Positions 1-13,700 of a DNA stretch of 64,000 nt are shown here, piece by piece. Positions within the stretch are counted from its first letter, which is position 1. Each line of letters opens with the position of its first letter. A program made the position numbers and the translations under genes. The notes below the pieces were generated by a model. The model searched no databases. It worked only from the letters and a program-made list of their open reading frames with translations, and was not told the origin of the DNA. The stretch covers positions 29,835,542 to 29,899,541 of the forward strand of contig OX388305.1 in NCBI GenBank assembly GCA_947579605.1. The letters are read 5' to 3'. The DNA is from Athripsodes cinereus. Lineage: Eukaryota; Arthropoda; Insecta; Trichoptera; Leptoceridae.

Positions 1-3000
1 TACGTAATGTAACGCAGGCATGTACTTGTAAAGGATAAATAAGAACATACAAGAATAAAATGAATCAACATATGGTTACATTTGGAGAGGAAGTCTTTTT
101 AGTTTAATTTGTTGACGTAACAAATAGCAATAACACTGTGAGAAGTAAAAAGGCGTATGTATGAAATGTTATTTGTATGAGTAATTCATCATAAAATAAT
201 GCAAGATATTTTTTTTGTTTGTATAATAAATATTACGTTCAAGAATGCGTAATGTGTTTATTTTATAATAATTATCTTTTCATTTAATAATTTAAAAATA
301 AACCGAGAAATAAAATAAAATGTTAAAAAATAGGATGGGTTAGGGGAGTCGAATATTTTTATACTTAAATAAATACTACCTGTATAGTATACGATATCCA
401 ATTTTTTTGAGGCTTTAAAACTCTGTTAAGTGTCTACACTGGCAGCTTTTATTTATATTACAATTAATGTTGACTTACCTACAACAAAGTAAGTAGGTGA
501 GTTAGGCGATTTGTAATAAATTTTCTAGTTCCATTTACCTGCAACAAAAGAAATAAAAGTCGTTATATCACATTCACTACCTCTCATCTGTTAGGATGAA
601 GAATCGATCATAATAAGTTATACACTTAAATTAGGGTCACCTTTGAATAATAAATATGTATTCATATATTTTCTTGTTAGGTTTATTTCATAATTATAAT
701 TTAATGAGTTCAGGAGAAAAAATAAGTAAAACCTCATTTGATCCGAATTATTCCAGAGAGGATAAGGCTCACTTAGTGAGGACCTACCCAAATATTAATT
801 TTAATAGAACCTGTGAATATTTCACCAATATTACACCTTCCAGGAATCAACAACGGAGAAAATAATCAAGGCAAAGTACAATTTTCATCAAGGACGAAAA
901 CAACTCGTACCTATATTATTATATCATCTCTACAAAGAACTTTGTAAATTCTTTAAAGAGAAAACGATAATAATTGAACAATTATTTGAGATTCAAATAG
1001 TTTGAATAATGAAACATCGAAGAATATAAATAATATGACTGTTAATAACAATACCAGAACAGAGTTTACCCATTAACTATATACATATATACCTATATTT
1101 AGTATTGTTGTTGGGTGTCTTAACTATGTACAAATTATTATTGGAATGCTCTCTTTAAGATGTTTATTGAGCTCTTGTAAATAAAGCATTCGATTCGATA
1201 ATAGATTACAGAGCACTCGTTGATATAATAAAATTATGTTAGTATTTAAGTATGCAAATTATTTCAATTCCTTTATTGTTCGGCTTACTTGCAAATATTT
1301 AATGTATACATATATTTCTTATTATTGTATTGAATAGGTATTATAATACGTTTCTAATTTTATCTTGAAATATTACTCTTGGTATTTATTTATCAATCAG
1401 AGACACAAACAGAAGGTTGACTAAATAGACACAATAAAAACATTATACACTGACTTGGCCAGGTCAATCCTCCAATTAAGTGTGTCTACAGCATAAAAAT
1501 ATCAATGTAAACAAAATAATTCGTAAAAAAAAATCAAATAAAAGTAGTCTACATTCACCGAAAGCCCAGTACAAACTGGACCCGCACCAAATAAACACCG
1601 AAGGCTTCAAACAACAAGAAGCAACAACCATCGCAACACTTAAGATCGAGCAATCCATTGAATACCATTATTTAATACTGGAACATTAAGAATATAAAAC
1701 AAACTAAACATTGCGTTATTAATTTTTAAATTAATTAATTTAAAAATTAATAATTAATTTTCACAGTGTAAACACCAAAATATTACAATTATTGTATTAT
1801 TCCTTAATCCTATTGAATTACGGTGTAATTGAACATTATTGTTTATTTTATGAAATTACAACGCACTGACTTTGATCAAACAATTATATTCATAGAATCA
1901 GAAAAAATATCTTACACAACAGCATATAGGTGATATTTTTTTTTAAATTTCAAATAAACGTTGTTTCTTAGTATTTTTAAAAATCAAAACCTCCATAAAA
2001 AAGATGAAAATGAACGTGCATGAAAAATAATACTTTTATTCAATAGGAATCAAGCACCCATTTATTGCCACTAACACTATTCATAATATCATTTGAACAT
2101 CGACTAATAAGATCACATTCTAAGAAACAAAAATTTAGTATAATTTAATATTTTGTATATTTTACGTTCTTGCAATATATTTAGTAAATTAGGCATTATA
2201 AACGGAGGTATGAGAACATGGTAACATATATAAATAGAAATGCATTTCAACTTATTTCAAAGCATTTCTTACTTTATAATAAAAGTCAATATTCAACTTT
2301 TACATCCTCTTTCAACATTGTTGTTACATTTATATATTTTTTAGTCTAAACTGAAACAATTGATCAATTCTATGAAAATAAGGAACTACACACAAATACT
2401 TTACGTTTTAAATAATATCAATAAATTCATCCCAACGCTCTTTCAGAATTTAATAATAAAATGATTCAGATTCGGATACCTATTAACATTAATGAATGTA
2501 GGCATGTTTAGGTAAATTCTATATTAGGTGCTTCACAATTTATGTACTTAATTTATTACATGAGCAAGACGTACACATATCAAAAATAATCATCAAAATG
2601 GCGATAAATTTTGTTACATGCAATAAATATCAATATGAAATAATATAATTTATTTCTTCATTAAGAACAACATATATTATATCAAGTCGCAAATACTCGT
2701 AATAAAACGAGTTGTACAGCAGCCTTAAACAATAGCGATTCAAAGGTTGTTATTTAAATTTAAAAGTAGGCTACCTGCCGGTATTCATTACAACAAGTTA
2801 CATCTAGACGGATATATTAGGTATGTTAGTTAGTTATCACAAAGATACTTTTCAACGCAGTAATTATACGTAGGTATATTAGAAATACCACCCAAGCTGA
2901 AAGACGTTTATTTAAATCTTTTAAGAAATAATGAAGTTAAGTATCCGCCGGTTACTCCAGTTGCAGGCAGCAACATAATTTTACATCCGTGTTCCAAACA

Positions 3001-3448
3001 CGATTTCATACTTATAATTAATATTTTATAGGTATTACACGGTGTGTAATATCAAGGAAACTATTCTATTAATATAATATGAAGTATGAGTTTGTTTACA
3101 AAGGATGTTTACATATATATTCTTTCTAATTAACCTATCATATTGATTAGTTTCACGTAGCTTTCGATTGATATTTACAATGATTTCATCAATCGCAATT
3201 TCAAACGTATCACTTGTTTTGGTGTTATGTATGAGAAATCTATGCTCCAGAGTCTTACTAAAGTAAATTAGCTATTTAAAGTAGCAGTTATTATACAATA
3301 GATACAAATAGAGATAATATAATGTTTTGTGACCTTCCAATATAAGTATTATTAAGTAAAGTGTATAGAAAGATGTAGTATAGTTATTGATATACTATTA
3401 TACATTAGTTTTAAGCGATCTCGCCAAGAGATAATCATGGCATAGTAG
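1..3448. other. AT-rich intergenic DNA, no gene seen
   Basis: All six frames are broken by frequent stops. The longest open stretches are 60-70 codons with low-complexity composition typical of AT-rich noncoding DNA. The only distinct structure is a perfect 38-bp AT palindrome at 1716-1753. I see no splice-bounded coding pattern and no transposon ends. Confidence 0.6.
1716..1753. repeat. Perfect 38-bp AT-only palindrome
   Basis: The sequence from TTATTAATTTTT to AAAAATTAATAA reads identically on both strands over 38 bases with no spacer. It could extrude as a cruciform. It contains only A and T, so it may be simple AT drift, and no function is implied. Confidence 0.8.
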
Positions 3449-3456
3449 GTATAGAG

Positions 3457-4774
3457 CAGTGTTCCGCAAACTTTTTGTGTTCAAGGTACACCTATCAAAT
3501 CAAAAAAATTTCGAGGTACACCAAAGAAAAAAGCAATGACTATTGAATATTTATTTATTACTAAAATCAATATAGATACCTACCTAATATGAAAAGATGT
3601 TTAGTGAGAAATGTGAGCCTGTTTAACTGAGCACAGGCGATCAAAATTTGGAGCAATAGTTGATAAGGCTGCTCTCATCTCTTCATTGATCGTCCTGAGG
3701 CGCTCTCTTTTTTTCGATTTAATAGTAGTGAGAGTTGAAAATCCCAATTCGCATAAGTAGGTTGTGGCAAATGGTAATAGAATTTCAACAGCACGCTTTG
3801 AAAGCAGTGGATACTCATTTTCTATATGCAGCCAAAAATGTGCTACCTCTCCTTCGGAAAACTTAAGTTTTAATGTCCGATCAGTTTTTAACTCCATTAA
3901 TTCTTCCTGCTCGTTTATCGGTAAGTGTCCAAGGGAAATGTTATTCGAGAATGGATTCCGTACCCAGTCCATAGGTTGCAGGTCACACTTAGGAAAATAA
4001 CAGTTCATTTTTTCTGCAAATAGCTCCAAGTGTTTCACTATCAAAGCCTGCACTTTTTTTGTGAATCGGCAGCCATGGTATTTGGAAACATTTCATTACT
4101 ACCATTGACAGCGTGGCTGTTCCATAACACAAACATAACGCGAAAGCTTTCAATTTTGTCCGAAGACGTTAAAATATTAGAATTCCTGCCTTGCATTTTT
4201 CTGTTGAGCTCATTTAAATGAGCGAATATGTCCGCCAGATATGCAAGTTTTAGTACGCATTCTTTTTTTTTAAACAATGATGCAAAATCTGAACCCTGTG
4301 CCTCTAAAAACGACTGGGTCTCATTTTTTAGCTCGTAAATCCGAGATAGCACTTTTCCGCGAGAAAGCCATCGTACTTCTCTATGAAACAGAAGTGACAG
4401 ACTGAGGACTATGGATATGATAATACAAGTAGGTACCTACTCGATACGAATGCGTGCTGCGTTCGGCGATAACTCGTGAGCCAGGCGCGCCACGCGGGGG
4501 AGGCTGTCCCGCCACTCGCCCAACAAAGCGCCTGCTCTTATAGCTCTCAGCTATTTAAGGTGTATTTATTTTATTTATTTATTTCATTTATAAAACAGTA
4601 TTTAAAAGATAAAAGTCACAAATTTACCTAACTGGGCATTAGCCCGTACCAAGGTAGACTGAGCCAGTTTTCACCTTACTATTATCTTAACAAAACCTTG
4701 ACTTTTTTCCGCGGCACACCAACTGATGACCACGGTACACCAGTGTGCCGCGGCACACGCTTTGCGGAACACTG
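3457..4774 (-). mobile_element. Deleted hAT DNA transposon with 8-bp target duplication
   Basis: The ends are imperfect inverted repeats: CAGTGTTCCGCAAA at the left and TTTGCGGAACACTG at the right. The copy is flanked by identical 8-bp sequences, GTATAGAG at 3449-3456 and 4775-4782, the duplication length typical of hAT elements. Inside lies a truncated minus-strand transposase (3601-4395) of the SCAND3/ZBED5-like hAT group. The right part holds a GC-rich block (about 4450-4550) and an AT-rich stretch with TTTATTTATTTATTT (about 4560-4690) that may be a later LINE-tail insertion. At 1318 bp it is far too short for an autonomous hAT, so it is an internally deleted, non-autonomous copy. The perfect target duplication marks a real transposition event. 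Confidence 0.9.
3601..4395 (-). pseudogene. hAT transposase fragment (SCAND3/ZBED5-like), frameshifted
   Basis: Two overlapping minus-strand reading frames together match the C-terminal half of a hAT transposase. The upstream piece (about 4395-4041) reads LLFHREVRWLSRGKVL, then KLAYLADIFAHLNELN and MQGRNSNIL, all hallmarks of the ZBED5/SCAND3/FAM200 group. The downstream piece (4053-3601) reads through LPFATTYLCELGFSTLTTIK and RLRTINEEMRAALS, the hAT dimerisation region. They are in different frames joined by a frameshift near 4041-4053. The N-terminal BED zinc finger and the first catalytic region are absent. It is non-functional as it stands. The family call is from motifs only. Confidence 0.88.
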
Positions 4775-4782
4775 GTATAGAG

Positions 4783-7700
4783 GTCATACATAGTGCCTTT
4801 CTCATATCTTAAAGATAAAATATCATAATTTATGTGTCTATGTTGTACTTGTACAACTTGTAATATGTTCTTTTTTGAACATAATACACACGATCTGATT
4901 ATTTACGAAATAGAGAAAAAAATATAGAAAAATATTTTAATGGCAAATCGTGTAAATCCATAATAATTGTTTTATAATGGCTCGAATCTAAACAAATAGT
5001 AATATTGATTAAAAATATAATACCTATTGATAGCTGACATTAATGGAATCTTTATTTTCCATCTGAAAATGAAGGTATTTGTAAAAAAATCGAAAGGCAA
5101 TAAAACTGTTATTTACAATTATTATTAAACAAATAACAGTTAAATTCATATATCTCGCAGATACACCTTACACATGTATCGATGTCAGCTGATATGAATA
5201 ATATGATAGCACAACACATTAAAGGTACAGTTTATAATAGCCGTGACTCAACCGTAATAATGTTTATAAAACATAAAGTTTGTAACGAAATGACATAATA
5301 ATCATAAACAATATTACTAGTGTTTATTATAATAGGAAGTGTTTTATAAATAATGTATGTTGGTATGTGTATGAACGCTCGTTAACTTATAGTAATAACC
5401 GGATTTTGTAGGTATCTACCAACATAATCCGTTATGATGCACTTAATTTCGGTCATTCAAACCATGTGCTGAGCTGGAGTACTCGTATCTACAATACTTC
5501 ATATTGTATGCAGAATGTTAGCAACACAATAATATTATCATGTTATTATTTATGTTTGCTCTACTCGATGGTACTAAGTTCACTACTTTTGCCTATCAAT
5601 AAACGCCAATAATCGAATGTTTCCCAAAATAAATGTTTTTTAGTTCGAGGAAATCTATGTACCTACATATAACAGTGAATTGAATTTATTCAAACAAATG
5701 AAAATAATGTAATGAAAGAATGAGACGAATATTTCTTTTCGAAGAGCAAACACTGTGAAAGTTCGTCATAATTTAATATTTAGTTTGATTAAATTAAATT
5801 AAAACACTGTCTTTCACTTAAAGTATTGTATATAATATACTTAAGTATTTTTTCACTGAGGATGAACGTAGTCTAAAAAGCTTATGAAAATATATAATAC
5901 TTCAAGTGAAAGACACAGTGTTTTAATTTAATCAAACTACTTAAATATTTAATTATAATAAGACACTCCACACGTGTATTTACAAGGAGCTTCAATAGTT
6001 TCAGGTCTACATTTTAAGACTCGGATTTGTTCTCCAGACTTTTCGATTGTTTGTTAAATGCAAGTCTTGCTTAGTATATATGCGGCTGTCAACCTTGTTC
6101 TTTCACCGCCCATCCCTGATGATCTTATTCTAGAGATAAGCAAACTCTTTGAAGCTCTTATCGGAACTGCAGATATTACTGCTCTTTTTTGTTGTTCGTT
6201 ACGGTCTACTGCCCATACCTCTGTTTTGTACATTTTTTTTTTAATTTAACTATCATTTTTCATGTATATATTATTTTATCTCGAGTAAAATGAAACTGGT
6301 ATAATTTGTAAAAATAATTTCTAGGAAACGGTAAAACATACTAAGTAAGTATTTGATCAAATTATTTGACCAAATATACCTATACCTATCCTTCAAAAGT
6401 ACTTGTAAAGTCCTTTTTAATAAATCCACCTTTTTGTATTCAACCAACCATCCAAACTTGACTTTTACAAGTGTCATTCATTCGTATTTTGAAAAGAAAA
6501 GAGATATAGAAAAGGAGAGAAAGAGACAAAAAGGGAAATAAAGTAATAATACAATGAAATTGGAGGCAACAGAAAATAAAAATATAATAATCCTTCGGCT
6601 CTTTCTGCAGATGTCTTGAGAAGCCTATCAAGAACTCTCCTTAATTAAATTTCTTTCATATTATGAAAACAAAAACAAAAACTCCGGGACTCTGTACTGT
6701 GACATACCTCTGCACAGTTTAGATCACTTTAATTAATACCTATCGCTTTCAAAATATTGAAATTTACTACATATTTACGTAAGTAGGTATAAGGGTAAGT
6801 AACTTAAAATTTATAATTTATTTTAGAAGGATTAACTATGTAACAGTTCGAGATATTTTGAATGTTTTAAATTTTAATAATATGGGTAGGTATGTTCATG
6901 TTAGTCATATAAGTAAAATGCTCTAATGCGTCTTTAAAAAAAAAAACACAAAAAGAGCCGTGAACCTTGAAAATTCTTCAAAAAGAAAAAAATATTTTTA
7001 TGTTCCTTGAAGTTCGTAGAAAGTTAATTATAATACAAGTACCTAAGCTTTAAACACGGCTATGCTCGGAAAAGGATTTTAGAGTAAATTTGGTAGATTG
7101 CCGTACTAACTTACGCTGTTAACTAGGTATTTTGGGGGAAAGCTATCATACTTTTTTAGGAATCATTTTATACTAACTGTAATATCCACGAGTATGTGTA
7201 TAAATAAAACACACACATCAATCGCACTCATCATCACTCGTTTCAGGTGGATTTCCGTAAATAAAAAAATAAAATATGAATATCATTTTTTAATCCAGGA
7301 ACTAGCGGTAAATTTTCATAGAGGTCATTAGTTTTACAGTGTTTGTAGATATCTGCAATTTATCGATGAAGTACACCATCCATCCTGATCGTATTATTTC
7401 TCGTCATCATGGCATTGATGCTTAAGATAAACATTGGTTTTGTCTTTAATTTATTCGGTGAATATATAGGTACATATAAGTATAGGACATCACAATTAAG
7501 AATGGATTCAAGTTTATTTATATGGGTACTAAGTATACTATTTACACAGCGACAGCGTCTCAAACAATACTTTATACTAAAGACATACATATTTAAGTAT
7601 ATTATTTCAGTTCACACAGTCCCGTATCTTCACCGGATGCATAAGAGACAAGTTTTCGTTTTTATTTTACAATAGTACAAAACGGTTATGGTTACTTAAC

Positions 7701-10700
7701 GTCAACACTCACGCGTATGAAACACAAATTTAATATAGAGCAAAGAAAAATAAAGAATACGTGATGAATTTATTTCAACAAACAATGATTATATGCGTGG
7801 ATGAGAGGAATCACAGTTAACGCTAACAATACAATTTTGAATGAAATCAAGAGTGGAGTTCCCAGAACAAAATACGTCTACGTAAAAGACAAATATTTGT
7901 AAAATACTCCATTTCAAAAATATTACATCTTCAATTTATCGATGAGGTCCTGACAGTCTCTGACTTCCATACATCCTTAATGTTTTAACATTTGTTGACA
8001 AGAAGAGGACGACTTGTATATTCATTACATTCAGTTATTTCACTGTTTACTCCACTTATGGGACCTATCGTGATGGTATATATGGATGAATGACATTCGG
8101 TAATGTCATTTCTAAAAGTCGAATCTAGATTGAAATCACAGGATAGATGTGTACGAAAAAATATTTACAGTACACGAATTGGGAAAAACGCAATACGAAA
8201 TCTCAATTCGCTGTATGATTTTTATTTTTTTATTAAATAAATATTAATGATTTCAAGTACATACGTGATCGATACAAAAATAATAATGAGAAGACGAGAT
8301 AGAACATAATTATGGCACAGAGAATAATACGATGTTAGGTATGTAGATAGGTCATTTGCTTGTCATTCTATTTAAAACACTGATGCGATTCAATTACCAT
8401 GCTGGAATGTCACAACATCAATAGTCATACATTTGCGATACGAACTTGGCCACTAATCGGACATTAATAAACAGAAAAGAAAACACGAAGATCAATCAAT
8501 AACAATTAGCTCATTGTCTCGTCAATGAACTAATTAAAATTCCCATATGAAGTAAAAAAAAAATGTTGTCTTATTAAATAAATATCTAAATACCATAAGC
8601 ATTTATTATATTATCCTTAATGTAATGTACTCGATTGGGGGTGCTTTTCCATGAAATTAAAAAGCACGCTTAAATTTACATATCATTTAAATATATTTTT
8701 TGTAGTTTAACGTGGTTTTCCCATTAAACTGGATTTTTCACACCTCCGTGAGTGTAGAGAGAATATTATTTGACAGATACCTTACCTGTTTAAACAATAG
8801 ATTGTGCAAATTCCCTAACAAGACATATTAAGATATTTTATGTAATTCTTTAGTACCATTTTCATCTCAATTAAATTAACAACTATTTTAAAATCTAGGT
8901 TAGAGCATCTTTCAATACTAATATTTTATAACAAAAATGTCTTATTGTAACTCATACAGTAAAAAATTAATAAATAATCATAAATATTTATAAAGCTTAT
9001 TTACAGTGGAGCAGTTTATTGGACTGAAAGTTGTGTATTTCTGTTGTTTATTTTAGTTTTTATTCATAATATCTAAGCGCAGTTAGTATTTATTGATGAA
9101 AATTCAATTATATTCGGGGTCGTGGATTATGGATACATTGTATCCTAGACCCAAATCATAAGACTGGAATGAATGGTATTAATAAAAATATTTTTCTCGA
9201 GTAGAATTACCCGAATGAAGATACTATATACTCATTTATGTATGTAAGTATGTAATTGTCGTCTAAGGGAAAACGATATTACGTGTATTTACTTGGTTGA
9301 CATTAAGGAAATTTTAAACAAGGATTTGTGGATAAGCCTTTTCCCTTGTGACCGACAATAGGCGCATTTCCCTTAAACGATTTTTAAATGGAGTATTTCT
9401 TCGTTTTGTGTTGTTTGTTGTGAACCACACTAATTTTGTAGAAAAATAAAATGGATACAGAAATGAGAAGCACAAAGAAAATCTTTACATTATTATGAAA
9501 CTGAGGTAAAGTACCTACATACTCGTACACCTAGACACAAAGCGTACACAATCATAATCTCCTACAGGGTAGGTATTATATTCAAGATGAATCCGTGTAA
9601 CCACATGGATATGCATTATATATACCTTCCTTTATATATTTCTATTGCTCTGGGTATTTTGTACAGAGAGGTTTATTATACTCATTTCATTCATATTTAT
9701 GATCTACTTTGAGATGACTTTGTAATACATGAACTTAAATATACTGAACATAGGTATATGGGGAATAAAATCTTAAGAAGGGATAATACAAATAACTACA
9801 TGACAATATTATTTTTAAAATTAATACAATATAATATCGAATATCTATCTTATATAAATTTTAAAATAATTATGTGGGAATAAAAATATGTATAGTCTGA
9901 AATATTATATCTCTTGTTGTTTATTGCCATTGAGTATTTTGTTAAATAAAGTCGTATCGTATTTTTATTAAGAAATAGATACAAAATGCATTTTGCTTTT
10001 TACCTTGTGTGTTGTACATCGGAAGACAAAATATTAGAAATAAAGATAAGGAGTCGTCGGCGCCATGCCAGACTGCCTCCCTCTGTCGTCCTGAGCTTTT
10101 GTTCTTTATCTTGAGACAAGTGGAAACAGACGCTATTGCAGGATTTCGAAACATCCTTATTAGCATAGTAATAGAAACTGTTGGAAGAGGGGAAATATAT
10201 TTAAACTGCGTCTAAAGTATTCACGTATAAAACATTTCCTTATTCTTAGTAAATGCTTTCCAAAATAATCAATCAAAGTTGATACATATTTGATATCCTA
10301 ATAAAACCTCAATAGAAATTGTTTGTTATGGTTGCAACTATTTCAATGGGATCATAATTTTATATATTCTTTATTATGAAACCAAAATTATTTCCAAGTA
10401 GGTGTTACTTAATATATATAGTTATGTACCAAGTACCTATTAAGAAAGAATATTTCTACTTCCATCTTGTTTTATTCTACAAACATGTATTGTTAAAAAA
10501 AGCTAATACAACATAAACACGCGTACCTAATGATATCAATTTCCACATCGGATTCCTTTTCCTTCATGTGAGCGCTGTAGAAATAATGATGGTTATGAAA
10601 ACATGCGACAAATGATATCAGATAAATAATCAACATCAAAATTTATAGAACTAAAGAGAAAAATGTAGATTGGTGGAAATAATAATAACGATATTATTAG

Positions 10701-13700
10701 TAGAAATGCAGCCGCAACCGAATCAAGTTTAGACGAAACTAATCCTTTATTTTTAACTCGATAATTGAATCAATTTACAGACATAATCATCTCTTCTCAA
10801 TTACCTTCATTTATAAAACTATGTCAAAAAAAATGGACAGCACGTATCAATAACTAAAACTTCATGTAAAAAAAAACAAAGTAAACTAACTATATACAAT
10901 AAACATAGTTAGGTATATACAAATGAATCCTACGTACAAAATGCATGACATAAAGTAAGTATATGTTTAAATACGATTCAACAAAAGCATAACAAAATAA
11001 TTCTGCCTGGAATAAATGCAGAAAGTTTGTGTTACTTCTTAGGGGTTTTTTGCTTCCTGTGTAAGTTGTATGTATATGATATAAAGCCTTTACGATAATC
11101 CGTATATTACCATACCACGAGTTTCCATATCACTAGCCATTCGCTTTTATCATTTTATCCCGCAACCAATTTTCCCTCGTAATACTAAATTATTTTTATA
11201 CTTTTACAGTAGATGGAGGGCAAAACATTTTATTCTTTCAGAATACTTCAGTAGTTTGAATATTTAAAGAAAAATAATGAAAGCAAATAATAATAATAAA
11301 ATATTCATGAATTGCCGAAAAGTTGATAGGTCGTAAAATGTTAAGAGAAGGTCGAAAGGAACGATCAATAAAAGTCAAAATAGTTTAAGATTCTGTTTTA
11401 TATCCCTCAAATCTATTAAAAGTGCGTCCGCAAAAACGGAAGTTTAAAAAAACGAATATTAATAGAAATATTGTTTATAAACTATTGATATCGAGTACAT
11501 AAATGAAAATCACATAATTTAGGAAAATGGTTGATAAAATTTCCATAGGTACAATGAAATTTTCAAAATTTATCAAAACCGTCAGCATGTCCTGAAATTG
11601 TCATACATTGTTAATTACCGAAAAATAAAAAAAAGTTGGACAAATTTAATACATTCTTTGTCAATTCAATCGTTTTTCTGAAAATCGTCTTTCATTATAA
11701 CCATAGAGTTTTATTTGCCTAACTTTTTATTAACCTAATTTTATTAACCTAATTATTATCTATATTATTAAATTTAGTACGTTTGTCCAATCATCGGAAG
11801 AATATGTCGACGACATCAATTTTAATACGGAGATATCGAAAATTAGCATCTTATGACTTTTAATCAAACTGACTAATTTAATCAAAATTTTACGAAGAAA
11901 AGTTTACATTGATATTAAAATATTCGTACCTACTAAAGTTCATTCTATTTTTTTATTGTACATTAGGAAGACAGCCTTACTTTATAAGGTATGGAACGAA
12001 ATCGAAGATACAGAATAATATTTATTTTTATATAAATATAACTATTCTTCTTCCAAAGTAAGGGTAGTAATTGTGTGTACCTACTGCGCTATAGATTCAC
12101 ATCGAAACAATCAAATATCGTTTTATAGCTTCATAAAATAATTTAGGAAAATCGAGTCAATCGTACGAAAAATATTATTGGACTAAGAAATATACATAGG
12201 TATGTATTTACATTATGCCAATTGCAGCCCTTTTACTAAAATAACTCTGAACATGTCAAATCAATAAAAGTATGAAACTGTGATTACATATTTCATCAAT
12301 AAATATAATAAAATAATATTTTCTTCCCGTTCTCGATCTACTGAACTACTGACATCCATTTTAATAAAATACATGACATGAAAATAAATATTCACATTGA
12401 TAATTCATAGTTTGCCAGTATAGGCGCAATTGTAAAGACTCATCAACAACTTATTTATTGTATGCTCATCCATGTATGTGCGTTGTATCGTAGTATTTAT
12501 ATTTATAGCGACATCTTTGACTATATGTAAGTTATTTTCTTTATTCAACATTATAACAATTTATGATGTGTATGATTATAACAGAATGTTTACAGTACCA
12601 TTATGTTCCCTTTTCATATTATGAAACTCAAAATAACGATCACATTAACCTTTGCAAAATATTTAAGGGTGTAATAAATGTCTCGAGTGAATATCAGAAG
12701 CAACACATCTACAATAGATGACTATATAATTATGTAGGTATGTAACTAATATTGACAAGTTTGCATTTAACTTAGCCTCGTACAGAAGATGAAACATAGT
12801 CATTATTATTTGTCGTAATATCTTTCCAGTTTACCTTATTTATTGTACACACTCTGTCATCCATAAAAAAATGACAAATGATTTATGTCATTACCATTAT
12901 TGTGCAAGCAATGCAATAATATTTCAATGTCTAGTGAAAATATGAAATTTAACAAAATCAATAATCTGTACCCAGACGGCCTTTAAAATATAATATTCCC
13001 GTATGTCTGGTGCGAACCTAAACACTGTCTACAACCACAATATCTCGTATAGTATATATATATATATGTAGCCAGTAACCACATAGAGATACACCATCTA
13101 CTCCAGACGGTTTGTGCTGCCCTCTCACGTTTCAAACTTAAAGTGGGTTTCTTTCTTTTGGTCGCTAGCACTCAACTTAAATCCATCTTTCATAACACGT
13201 ACAATCATTGATGAAGTATTAATCTATGAAATAAAATAATCCCAAGAATCTAATGTGAGTTTGTGTTATTAAAAATGTTATAACTACCATCTGATAAAGA
13301 TATGGGCTGTGTACGATTTTATATACAGTTAGATATTTGAAACCTCACAATAGAAAAATACAGAACAAACTACAATAGATTGATAAAATACAGAATTATA
13401 TAATGAAATAATTCGAAAAAAAACTAAAATTGTTGATAGAGTTACCAAGAAAAAAATATATAAAAACACATCCTGAAGTGCAGACCTTAGGAAAAATAAA
13501 ATAAAAGTATTAATAAAAACTCTAAAATACGTGCTGATGATATTTTATTCAATAAAAAAATAATAGTTAATCCGAAAAGCCTAAAACCATGAATTATTGG
13601 TTTAAAAAAGTTTATTATCGATCAGTGAAGAGAAAGTAAGAATATTAAGAGAATCCGGCATGTACAAAGAAAAAAATAGAATTGAAGATTCAAGTGTGAG

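Noticed and set aside
1476..1689. 60-69 codon frames on both strands
   Set aside because: Overlapping frames with no family resemblance, no splice context and ordinary AT-rich composition.
12983..13171. Possible exon near 13 kb
   Set aside because: A modest rise in GC and a 62-codon minus frame containing a TA-repeat-encoded Tyr/Ile run. Nothing recognisable.
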